Part shown: positions 1 to 12,600 of the stretch, one piece after another
Layout: each line of letters begins with the position of its first letter
Position numbering within the stretch: position 1 is the stretch's first letter
Assembly (NCBI RefSeq): GCF_037975245.1
Contig: NC_092561.1
Coordinates: 14,479,001-14,543,000, forward strand
DNA: 64,000 nt
DNA from: Apostichopus japonicus
Lineage: Eukaryota > Echinodermata > Holothuroidea > Aspidochirotida > Stichopodidae
Reading direction: 5' to 3'
The notes under the pieces: generated by a model
Databases searched by the model: none
The model's input: the letters and a program-made list of their open reading frames with translations, nothing else
What the model was told of the DNA's origin: nothing
Translations under genes and position numbers: made by a program

Positions 1-3000
1 TACGCCCCTGGACGCCTTGCAACAATTCTGCCTACAGTAGATGACGTGATTGGCGGAACTCGGAGCATGTAGCTGTCAAAAAGACATATAACTCGGAAGA
101 GTATTTGCTTAATTAGCCTATATATGTATTGAATATTGGAACGATTTTCTCAGAACAGTTTCATTTTTTGTTTTGGTTGATAAAACAAAGAAAATCTTAA
201 CAAACAGGGTTTACAGACATTTTAATATGTAAGTGTGGTCCTGTCACATGACCAAGCTGATGCATTAACGTTAGAGTAAGATAGGCTACAGTGTAAAGAA
301 CACATGCCTTGCAACCACTTACAGCTGTTACAGGTATACTGTTTATGTATGTGTGTGGCTACTTATGAAGAGATGGTTCTTCTACTCAATTATAAATTAA
401 CATATAACATGTATGTATCAAGGATGACATAAAACTAACGTGTACTTTCTGAATTATTGAGTGACGTCAATACATAGCATACGCCTTACACACTCATACA
501 CACGCGCGAGCGCATGCACATACGCATTTATTAACCATCGCATACATTCCGTTATACCTACACTGAGTGAAATTGTTATTATTTACTGTTTGGGGCTGTA
601 AATCATAAGCAACTCTATCAGACATTTTAATAATAGAGGTTGTGTTTCTTCATTCCTTAAAATGACCATCAATTCAAACTTTCCCATTCATGGTAACTGA
701 AGCAATTCCATGTATTTATTAATAATTATTCCAGGAATTTACACAAAGAGGAGTCCCAGGGGTCGTTCAAGACACTTCCCATTGGAGTGGGTGTCTGGGT
801 GTTCTCCCCCCCCCCCCTAAAAAAAGTTAAGCGTCACTTGGTGCTTTCTGATGCGTATTTAATTTGGACTATAAATTAGGTCTCTAAGTCGGTCTATTGA
901 GTTGTGGTAGTAACTACTTTTCAATAATTGTGCGACGTTTAAGAGGAAGGGATCGAGAGATACGGACCTGTGAATCAATACAATTAACATTGGTACAAAA
1001 GTACCACAAACCTGTGTGAACGTGAAATTGAAAGCTATACATAAATCCTTTATAAGTGACTAGTCTGAAAAGCCAATCCTTACTGTTCATGGCATTAACC
1101 TTTTCTATAAAGGTCGGTGACGGAATCAGGATTTCTCGCATGAAGGGGCGCGGTCGATACTAAAATACTACCTGAATAGCGGTGCATTAGAGAACAAACG
1201 TTTTAAAGAATAAAACAAAATTGAAACAGTTTTTTTTATAATTTTTTATAAAGATTTCCCTAGCAAGAGGCGTGCGAAATTGTTCCTACTTCGTAATACC
1301 GTTCCGTATCTTGAGAAAAATAGTATTTGCAGTTAATTCTTAGAACCCAAAAATGTTCGGAGTTTGACTGCGTCCTCTCCATGCCTTTAAGTGTGTCATG
1401 ATTTGGCCATTTCTTAGCTAGTACATGCCCATGTACTTTTACATACATATTAGACACTTATATAGCGCTGCTACATCGAGATCGTAGCGCTTTACAATCT
1501 TAGCCTTGGTCATTGGTAACTTGGCACACCTACACACCAAAGTGCGCGCAATTCAATCAATCTCTCCTGGGGCACCACAGTGCACCACAACCACGTGTCC
1601 CCGGGGACTTCCCATAGGGAGCAGCCACAAACCGGAGCACGCAACTATATTTACAAGTTACCTCGCAAGTCCCCATTTATACACCTGGGTGAAGTGCCTT
1701 GCCCAAGGACACAACGCAATGATCTGACCAGGGCTCGAACCTGTAATCCTTAGATCACCAGTCCACTGCCACCAGTCCACTTTTGATGATGTACATGTCA
1801 CATGCTGGTCTGTTTATGAGGTTTGGTCACGACAGTTCAATGTGCAAGTGAAGAGTTCTCCCGAGGTTTGATGAAATCATTAGTTTCAGTACTGAGACAA
1901 CAGTAATGTTGGCCTTCATATTATGCATGTGGTCTGCGAGGTTCTTTCAACTACCGTGTACTTGTTTACTACTGTGGACTTGTTTACCAAATATACTTTA
2001 CCTATGAAATGTCCACAACGGTTTTCAGACTTGGTCACCTCATATGACCACCACAGTCCTATGGTTCTTACAATCGATATGTGTGATCTACACAGCAAAT
2101 ATGGTGTCCCAGTGCTGCACTTTCCAAGTTATATTTACAACGTTGTTAGACTTAAACTTCTGTTGACCTTTGACCCCCACCGATTTCAATATGGTTCTTG
2201 TACTCACTAAGTTGGATCTATATATACCAAAGTATGAGGTTTATCCAGGCGTAATAGCTTGGCGCAGTTACTGCTTACAAATTATTCAGACTTTGATCTA
2301 CACAAAAAATACAAAATAAACTAAGATAAACCCACACTTTTACAAGCCAATGTACAACATACATGGACACACACAGGTACACCCACATTATTAGTCCTCA
2401 CAGGCTCACACCTTCTACAAGAAATCACCCCAAAAATGAAAACAATTGAAATATTCCTTTCTGATATCTTTATTATTATATCCACCATTATGAATAACAT
2501 AGAAAACAAATACCATATTAAAGACATGCAGGGATTACAAGATAACACTGACCAATAGAGGGCGCACTTTAAAAGTCTGCCCAGTATATGCGTCGTGTTG
2601 TCCAATTAGCCAATAAAAAATGAAATAAATGAAGTAACTTTACCAACAATCAGAAATTATTTCATCCTGTGAAAAAACTGACACACCAACGTTACAAGTA
2701 ACAACTTGTGGACCTTCCACTGAAATGATATTAATTTAATTAATTCATTAATTCATTCATTAATTTAATGGCAGTGTCTCAATATTGCTGAAAACTATTG
2801 TGAATCAAGAGAACAGGACCATGTCCGTAAGTATAATTGCTATATTAGAGATATTACAATGTGTCACTAGCAATGACTATACATGACTTGCTGCTGGATC
2901 ACACTGGCTCTCTGAGAGGCCACAATCATACGTAAAAGTGGTTGTCCAATTACACAACCTCTATTCACCTTATAACCATTATAACAAAGTTTACTTTCAG

Positions 3001-5131
3001 TATGAAAACAAGATGTGACCCTGTTTGCACTGTTGCACACTAGTTGTTACCCCCTCTCTCTATTAGGGTTCTCTATAAAGGAACCCTACTCTCTATTTCT
3101 CAACAGCGCCAATAAACAAATATCACATGACTGTTGGAAATGGCCAGCAATTGGTCAATGATGTTAATACAAAATCAATGTGAAGTACAACACTTGTACC
3201 ATAAAGTTACATGACAAAAAACCCCAAATTTATTGAGATGATATGAAGATAAATTTTACCACCAGAAGAAAGGAATTTTTTGGACATTTCACTGTATTCC
3301 ACGTAATCGACGATCGCGGTCAATCCCCGCCTGTCCTCAACTGGTCCTTATTACGATACTTGGTAAGAAAATAAAAGGAATATGAAATTTTATTTCTAGG
3401 TTTAACGCACAAACGAGACCTCTTCTTCACGAATCTGACTACAACCCTACAGTTTTATTGTAACGATAATAGAAATAGGATTAAATGTACAAGAATCGAT
3501 CACAACCCCCAGACTCCACCCATATCATGTAAAAGAAATGACATTCTGGATGAAGTATTTAAAGATCTATCAAATGTGGGTTTCAAACCCCTTAATAGAA
3601 GTAAAAAGATTCTACCAACCCCTAGTCGAGTTAACGGTTAAAGTTTTAATAGGTCGTTTAACCAACAGGGTTCTAATTCTATGAACTAATTACATACGTA
3701 CATATATGTGCCCGTGCTATTTCTGAATGTCTGTACAAAATTGATTTCAACATTGTGAATACACGTTAATAGTTAATAAGAAAAAGAGGTTACATTTATG
3801 TTAATAGATTTTACGAATATCAAACGAGGCTCCAGCAATCCATTCTTGTTTACAATCCTGTTAGGAACGAATTTGAAAAGCTGTAAGAAAAATCACCCTA
3901 CTATTTGTGACAAAATCAAAAGTGTTATTAGCAACTCCTGTGGTTCTACCATGTGAAGTATGGAAGCGGTTGGTTGCCATTTCAGGTTTAATAAATACAC
4001 ACAACAGCGATGTTTCATAAAGTGGGTGGGTTGTATGTTGGATACCCATTCTGGGGGTAGTCAGCGACTTAAAAAGCATGACTTTATGTCAACATCTTTT
4101 CTCTTTATTTAGTTTTCCATCGAAAAAGATTCATGATGTAAAAACTAATCAAAGTGTGTTCCACTTCCAGCCGACCACAGAAAACGATTCAAAATGGCCT
4201 AAGAAGCCTAGGTGGCAACTTTTCGTCTAGATATTTTCCAAATGGCACCAACTTATCATATTGTTGATGGTTCTCGATACACGGAAATGCAGGCAATTGA
4301 AGTGTATCTGCTAGTTAACGAATAATGTCTGCAAATACCTATGACTTATCAATGCTTTCAAAATTGTAACCATATATCAACAGATTTAATCCAGTGTTTT
4401 TTTTTGTGATTTGATGCGAGGCTATTTAAAGATTCAACCTGCTGCTTCCAGTCAAGACCAGAAACTTGGTTTGAACCAAGAGCTTTGATATCTTACAAGA
4501 GTCCTGAGAAAAATGAATTTTTCGATTTCTTTTGTTCGTTTCATTCATATAACAATTTTTCATTTTTTCTTTTTTTTCTCCACCAAAAAAACAAAAACAA
4601 CGCCTGTATCTTTCTGTTAACAATTACTGTTACACTCCTAACAGGAATATGATTTCAGCATGCAATACAGGTATATACAGATAAACACAATGTCATGCAA
4701 GGGAAAATAAAGAAATATGAAAAGAGATGTTGTTCTTATTTAAAGATAGACAACAGAAACTGGGAACAATTTCACTTTTGTTGATCTTATGCTTGAGATT
4801 AATCACACTTTTGTTTATAAATATTACGAACAAATCAACAGTTTGTAAAACTGATTGTATGAATCAAAGAATTTGTTATAATGACCATTCATGTGCAGTA
4901 ACAAATTTGGCCAGAAAATCTGTGTTTTCTGCCAGTGATTCTAAGAACCAACTGAAAAACGAAACTAATTAATTTATACATCGACTTCCACCAAAACGAC
5001 AATTCAACAATTTCGAAGAGAACCGTTAAAAGATGGTTCAGCTTTAAAAAACAAAATATTACAAATTTTTTTTAAAAGTGTATTTGTGAGGTGTTAAAAA
5101 GCAAATTTCCACAGGTTTAGATATTTAAATT
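1..5131. other. 3' flanking sequence, no gene recognised
   Basis: Only short open frames without recognisable domains. It holds a SINE copy (1452-1795), a degenerate dispersed repeat containing a DR1-like motif (about 1790-2300), a short TTAATTCA-type microsatellite near 2733-2770, and otherwise unremarkable AT-rich DNA. Confidence 0.5.
1452..1795 (-). mobile_element. tRNA-derived SINE-like element, copy 1
   Basis: Read on the minus strand it starts with a tRNA-like head carrying a B-box (GGTTCGAGCCC, near 1729-1740). The body shares blocks with the copy at 12870-13163 (cttgcccaaggacacaacg, and aagttacctc followed by a cccattta block). It ends in a GCGCTATATAAG tail. Confidence 0.65.
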
Positions 5132-6432
5132 TTTATTTTAAACAAACTCAGCATATATTTAAAAACTGCATTGCAAGGTTCTCGGATAAATGTGGTTGAT
5201 CACCTTGGTAACATGGGGTGGTTGATGAAAACGAAAAAAAAAGAAAGAAACAACTACTTTGTGTGTTTGGAAAAGGAAGCACAGATTGTCGGTAAGTGAA
5301 TTTACCTACCCTGTTACAAAAAAAATAGTGTGAAGAGTTGCACGCAGTATTGACATAAACAGCAGAAAGACCTCGTAATAATCAAAGACCGTTTGCCCCG
5401 TGGTTCACGTTTATAAAAATGGTAATTTCATTTCAAAATTGGCTGTTTATATTTTTGGAAAACTTTCAAACAGAAAGGAAAATCCTCACAAGATTTTGAA
5501 TTATGGAGAATATTTACTGAGGGTGTGATGACTATAAAAATTTAAAAATTAGCATTTTTTTTTTTTTAAATCTCTGAGAATTTTGACCGAGGTTGTGTGA
5601 TGACTATAAAAATTAGCGGAGTCTTGTTTCTTTTTTTTCGGTAGTTACTGCCATGTCAACGAAAACAAAACATGCGGTTGCCAAGAACGCAGAAATATTT
5701 GACACAAGTATATAGAAAAAAATACTTGCTTCATTTTAATTTCAATCATATGACAAATTTTCCTTGTCGTCAGTTTATAGAGCTACAATAATACTAAGGA
5801 TGACAAACCTTGATACTACTGAGGGCAAAAAATGTCTTTGAATGAAGCAAAAAAGGTGGAGATATTTTCAACTTCCTATCATAAAATCATTTTCTTTTAG
5901 TTTGCTTGAAAGTGACAAGTTTCTGGGTGTAGTCACATGACCATGCTGAACCAATCAGGAAAAGGACCCAGTCACGACATGACATACAACTCCTTTTAAC
6001 TGACAACGTCATCGAATACACGAAGGAGGAGAGTTGATCCGTTTTTTGCTGTAGTCAAGGCCCAAAAAATATATAAAATAGAAAAACACAAAAACTGAAG
6101 ACAAAACGACAAAAACAGAACTAATGAAACTAGAGGAAAGAAATCAAAATATCAACACTGCCACCAAGCCATTCTTGCATAAATTGTCCTCACATAATTA
6201 GGCCGCTGTGTGTACCTCGAATCAGTATGTGACTTGTGGTACACATCTAGACCTACTTAACCCTTCTGACCACCCCTTCCTGTGATAATTATGCCCCCCC
6301 CTTCTAACTCCCCCTCCCTCCATCCTAAACATTCATCCGTGGAATCAAATGCATTTCTATTCCTACAGATATCATGACACCGACTGGTCAGCCCTTGTGT
6401 ATAGTCACGACCACACCTTGCAGTGTTGGGTC
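5132..6432 (-). other. Probable 3' untranslated region of the anoctamin gene
   Basis: Directly downstream of the stop codon, AT-rich, with no coding signal. On the gene strand the first ATTAAA lies at 5735-5740 and the first AATAAA at 5132-5137. Either could be the polyadenylation signal. The end point is a guess. Confidence 0.35.
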
Positions 6433-6600
6433 CTAGACGTCCGCACTGGCTGCTGCCTCTTGTTCCTTGGCCTTCAAGAGAGTTGCTTCGTGGAGGGCCT
6501 GCTGGGCTAGATAGTTCTCCCGTCTAATCTGGTCACGGACAAAGTCGGGCACGTCTGGGATCATGTACGCCAGGGCCATCTTGATCAGGAAGATCACGTG
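6433..6600 (-). CDS. ANO7: Anoctamin final exon e28 with stop codon
   Basis: Residues 825-879 plus [23 protein letters not shown] completes TM10 and the (I/V)PD(V/I)P motif. A cytosolic tail [19 protein letters not shown] follows and ends ASADV. Acceptor caacag. Confidence 0.96.
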   Translation of the reverse strand, partial: HVIFLIKMALAYMIPDVPDFVRDQIRRENYLAQQALHEATLLKAKEQEAAASADV

Positions 6601-9600
6601 CTGTTGACAGAAAAAAAACGATTATCTCGTCACTTGCCCACGTAGACTGTCACGTGACACACGGTTACAAACAGCATAGTGTGACACATACTGCGTCCAC
6701 AGTTGAGCAGAGAAGATGCTTAAACTTAAGAAATTGACCGAAATGATCATCATCTGGCCAGTGAAAGCCTCTATTGGATATATCTAATATAATATATCTA
6801 ATATAATATATCTAATATAATATATCTAATACAATATATCTAATACAATATATCTAATAAAATATATCTAATAAAATATATCTAATATAATATATCTAAT
6901 ACAATATATCTAATACAATATATCTAATACAATATATCTAATATAATATATCTAATAAAATATATCTAATATAATATATCTAATATAATATATCTAATAC
7001 AATATATCTAATATGATATATCTAATATAATATATCTAATAAAATATATCTAATACAATATATCTTATACAATATATCTAATACAATATATCTTATACAA
7101 TATATCTAATATAATATATCTAATATAATATATCTAATACAATATATCTAATATAATATATCTAATACAATATATCTTATACAATATATCTAATACAATA
7201 TATCTTATACAATATATCTAATATAATATATCTAATATAATAAATCTAATATAACATATCTAATATAATATACGATAGGTGATATAAAATATATTCCTCC
7301 ATCCCTCCCTCTGTCCGTAATATATAGAGGTTACCTCAATCTGTATATCAAATGTCCACGTATAGAATGTATGCTGGACGCAACTTTGGTATGAAAAAAT
7401 TACATCTATATAAAGATATAACTATATATATGTATATTGATATCATGGAATATATCATCTGGATACAACCAAGTCTTTATAGGAACCATGCACGATATTT
7501 AAAACTAAATTATACCATTGATCGTACAGATGACGTTTCTACATTCAAATTATAGGAGATCGTGAACAAGGACCCTTCTTCAAGAACCAAAGCGGAGCTA
7601 ATTACCTCGTACAGGAGAACAAAGACAAGCTTCATGGTCAAGATTATCCAGTTGTCTCTTGTGGGCTCGTAGGGGGGATTGGGTCCGGTGTAAAATCCTC
7701 GGTATCTACACGGGAAATAAAAAAAAACGTGTAAATTATGTGAAAATGATTGATCCTCTTTTATGAATTGTATATCATTAATTAATACTGGAATATATAG
7801 GAATTAAAATTGAATTGAAAAGTCTACTTTTCCTACACATTTACCAAGCACATAACTTTAAAATTTAAAAAAACCAAATCAAACAATAAAAACCAAACCC
7901 CCCCCCCCCCAGAAAAGCCAAAAGGCTTGTGATTCCTTGGCTTATAACTGTCTATGCAATCACCTGATTACAAGGGCCACTGAGAATGTATCTTAAAGTC
8001 ACAAACCAGTACAACGGAAAAGAATTCAAGATAACTTGACAATTGCTTAGATATAATTACACTTTTAAAAGTTGATGGTAGTAGGGTCACATTTTAGTGA
8101 AAGTGAGTGGTGAACATTTTACTTGAAATTTGGCAATATTTTCCCAAAGCCCCAAATATTGAATGTGGAAGCCTCCCGAGCCCATGTAAGATATTGAATT
8201 GCAGAAGAATGTCCCACTCACAACCCCTCCTCCACACAAGTTTATAGGAACACAATTGTGACCCTGTGCAACCTTATGGAGGAAGGTACAACATCTGTCT
8301 GGCGTTTATACTCCAACTCGCCGTCTGCGCTCTAGCACCCAATCATTGCTTTCTATGCACCCTGTGTTCCACTAAATCTTATGGCGAGCGATCTTTCCAG
8401 TACTCCTCAACCCTCCTTTTGGAATAAACTCCCACTCAACATAAATAATGTGGTGTCTGTGGAGATGTTCAAACTGTTTTGAAGACACACCTGTTTTCAT
8501 TGTTATAATTGTTTGTTTACTCTTATTGTATATTGTGTACATATCTTTCACTTTCTTTTGTACAGCGCGGCGAGACTTTATTGAAAGTTGGGCTATATTG
8601 AATGTTGCGCTATATAAGAACTGTTTATTATTATTATTATTATTATGACCCTCAAAACAACTACTATCAAGCTACAGTAGTGAACATTATAGAACAACAA
8701 TCACCAACAACAGGTTTCATCTATTTCCAAGTTGAGTAAGTTTTTAACAAGGAATTTTTTTACATTTTGACCACTACAGACCTTTGACCTCAGCTATTGA
8801 AAATATCAACTGAGAATCCATCCAGAGGACACCTACAAACCAAGTTTGAGATTCATCAAAGCTGGACTTTTGATTAAGCCTGCTTTCAAGGTGTTCAGGC
8901 TTTGACCACTTTTGTCCTTTGACCTCTTTTGTCCTTTTGACAACTTGCACTTTTGACCTCATTTGTCCTTTGACCTGAGTTATCAAACCTAATAGACAGC
9001 TTATACACATCAAGGGACACCACTTTGAGGCTCAGGAAGGCTGTTCTTGCTGGGTAAGCTTCCCTACAAGAAATGAACATTTCTACCACTCCTGACCTCA
9101 AATGACCTTTGACCTCCACAACAAACCATCCCATGCTAAGTATGAGATTCAACAAAGTTATTATTATCGAGTTCATAAGTTCCTTAAGTTATCCGGGTTT
9201 TTTCACTATTGACGACCTCATATAACCTTTGACCTCCAACAGGAAATTTGGGAGAAGTAGCAATTATCACTGCCCACCAAATAGATGAGTTAGCTCGCTT
9301 GTAAGTGTTTCATGTCTTGTCCACTGTTGACCCCAAATGACCTTTGACTTCCAAAAAACAATACCAGCCGAGAATTCAATACCGGCATCTCTCTAGTAAA
9401 TATTAAGTTTCATGCCTGCTACGCAGTGAGTTACCATGTTTACAAGGTGACACTACACACATATGCCATCACAGTCGCATTTATTTCCCTTTGCCTATGG
9501 CTATGAATGGAAATAAAAACATTAGAAATAGTTTCTTTATCAGGGATTGAACATGAGTAACAACAATAGAGTTCCCAACCTCTGGTGTATTGGAATACCC

Positions 9601-12600
9601 GGGCTCTAAGTTTTCTACAGCGGTAGGCTGGAAATCGGGATATATCTGAAAACACAAACATTACCAAGGGTTCTAAAGATCTAAGAGTTTAACTAAAGTG
9701 AAACAGCACCTAACCACCACCCCTCAACCCCCCCCCCCATCATGCCATATGCGTCACCTCACCTGCACTCTGTTGCATTGATATCTGAATCGACTGGTGC
9801 GGAATCCTTTTCGAAATTCGATGTATTGAACACCGACAGAGAGAATTCCATGTATCCTGCTAACCCTCCTTCACCATATCTGTGCTTGTAAACTGCTTGC
9901 GGAATGAACTCGGAAGTGAAAGCAAGGACCAAGGCCTAGAATGGGGAGAGAATGAATAAACATGAAATATGATATTAAATATTCAAATGACTACAAAGAG
10001 TTAATAACTTAATCCAGAAACAAAATTTCTTTGCCGGAAGCAATCAGTCCCCAACGAGCGAGTTAATGAGCTCAGAGAGCAGTTTTTGTAGCCCTGCCCC
10101 CAAAATTTGGTCAAATGTATGAAATTTCCGGAAACTGCTTGAGACCTACCCCTCTGGTATAAATATTTGAATAATGCAAAAGAAGGCTTCGCTGGCCATC
10201 ATGACACGGTAAGTTTAATCTCACAACATTTATTTTTCGTAATAAAACAGTAAAAAAAATTATTTTTGTCGTACTTTCTGATAAATCTCCATTGCCTTTT
10301 TTCATGGCTCCAAAAAGTGCCTTTAAATGAATAAACATGAATCACGATATTGAATATTCATGTCACTTAGGAAGAGTGAATGGCTGAATGCAGAATCAAA
10401 ATGTCTTTCCCGGAAGTCTACCGTTTGGGGACTCAAATTTCTTATCTTTGACGTTTGGATATAGCGAGTCACATTTTTGCCTTTTCATGAGATTTTCTTA
10501 AAATCACATTCTGCATTGACTAGACTCCGCGTGTCAGTGACAACTCTCACATACGAGTCATCATTGCCGGAAATCTTGCATCATTGCATATTGCATTGCA
10601 TCTTGCATCATTGCATAAAGCCTGCTTTTCATCACTTACATTGACCGGGGAAAGAAGGTATCGTACTTACATTGGTTAGGACCGACAAGTTGCCAATCGC
10701 CAGGAGTATAGCATACCATGCTCCTGTGAAAAAGTTAAGAGGATGGAAGATGTCACAAGGTGAAAGGGGTGTAAATAGGTCCAACAGTTCCCTCTCCCTA
10801 CACTCTCCGTGCATTTGGTATTTGGAGGGCACACTTTACTAATCATTGTCAGGTCAAATTTGTTTGGGATAAGAGCGAAAGAAGAATCTGCCCTTTATAC
10901 AAACGGATAAGCAACGACTTTGAATCCTGTGATCTGTGAAGAATACGTTGAAAAATAATTTGGATGTTTCTCTGGTCGATCGCGTTACCGACGTGGAAGA
11001 GAAAAAAATATACGACGATGTGGTCGTAAGACACCCTTCTCATTTATACAGGTTCACTGATGCCTAAATATCTGATCTAAAGTTTCCTTTGCTAGTGACT
11101 ACTGGAGCAGAGAAGCCTTAACCATTATGGAATTATTATCATAGTTTATGTAACTGGTGACCTCCGGGTGACCTGGGAACTAAGTAAAACCGCTCACCGA
11201 TATCCTGAGCTCTGGCAGCGTACGGTCTGCGAAGCTGTGAGATGAACTTAAAGGCATCCAACCGGATCTCGATGAGATTGTTCAGGAGAGCGAAGAAAGG
11301 AGCCAATGGGAATGCGGCAACAAAGATGGTCGTGAAACCGAACTGAACGACTAGACAAAAGGATGAAATCGGAGAGAGAGCATGAAGCGGTGAATTGATT
11401 TCATTTGAAATATGTCTAGAGATACAACATCTTCCTTGAAAGTATATTCATATTAAGTAATACATGTTGTCTTGATATGTGTGATATGAGTGTATGTGTC
11501 CTGTCAGTCAGTCAGTCAGGTAGTGAGTTTGTTTGTCTGTCTGTCTTTCTCATATTTGAAGTTCCAATAGTTGTGGATTCACAGAAGACTCTGATGCCCT
11601 GTTTACTTGTCAGTTAGATATCTCTATATGCTGCACCAAACACAAACATTTCTACCCGTACCAGAGCTACAACGGGCTTGCATTTCCAACATGGTTGTAG
11701 AAACACTAACTACATGTTTTAAATTGTCATTCTGAAAATGATACAACGGGCAACAATCTTGTCGCAACTTTGGTGAGTAAGATCTGAGCGGATACTTCTT
11801 GACTTGAAATGTAAATTGCAAAGGTTTATTGTAAGTGCAGGATTGAATAGATCTCTTACTGCCTGTTTGGTTTGGTGGGTAATGCATTGAGGGGGATGGC
11901 TGCTGTTGAAGGGGGGGGGGTGCATTAATGTAGGTAATATATTAATAATTATAATAATAATAATAATTTACCCATCTCCAGGTACTCCTTGAATAGCCCT
12001 CGTGGTCCCAGGTCAGCCAGGTCCAGGTCTTTCTCCCATTGTTCGTACCTCCCCTTACTCTTCTTGGCCTCCTGACGCCCTCGGTAGGATCGGATGCAGT
12101 TCAGGATGACCCTGCAGAAAGAAATTATTACGGCCATTGTCTTTATTTCGGAAATATTAAAACATGTTATGTTAACCTTCCAAGCCTCGGCTTGGAATGT
12201 CAATCCCATCCCATCCATTCCCCTTCCTCCTCCAAAACAGATCCATCCCACTCCCCCTCCCCCCTCCTTCAAACACACACAGCCCCCCTTCACAGCTTCC
12301 ACAGCCCCATTCACTGCTGTGTCTGGTTATCAGGTAAAAGTCTATTAAAGTTTCACACAAAACACCACCAAGTAAACTTAAAGCACTTATATGAAAACAT
12401 CTTTAAATTCATATAATATCAGTTCTAACTGCAATCTGCATCTATCATTTGCATATATGCTACAAATCATATTTTATTTGATAAGATACATTGTGATAGA
12501 AGTAGGACCAATGTGTTTTAGCCTCTCTTTTGCCCCTTTTTTGGGGGGAGGGAGGTGGGGTGGGTTGCTCAGAGTTACATACTTCTTTTTAAATCTGAGA

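Larger units (their letters stand above)
7706..9762. other. Intron e26-e27
   Basis: Holds the LINE remnant (8290-8648) and a stretch of degenerate repeats with DR1-like motifs (8770-9360). The remainder has no recognised feature. Confidence 0.6.

Noticed and set aside
1923-2210. 95-residue open frame at 1.9-2.2 kb
   Set aside because: No domain recognised, and it overlaps a degenerate dispersed repeat with a DR1-like motif.
3861-4079. 72-residue minus-strand open frame near 3.9 kb
   Set aside because: Considered as a transposon fragment, but neither strand gives a motif I can name.
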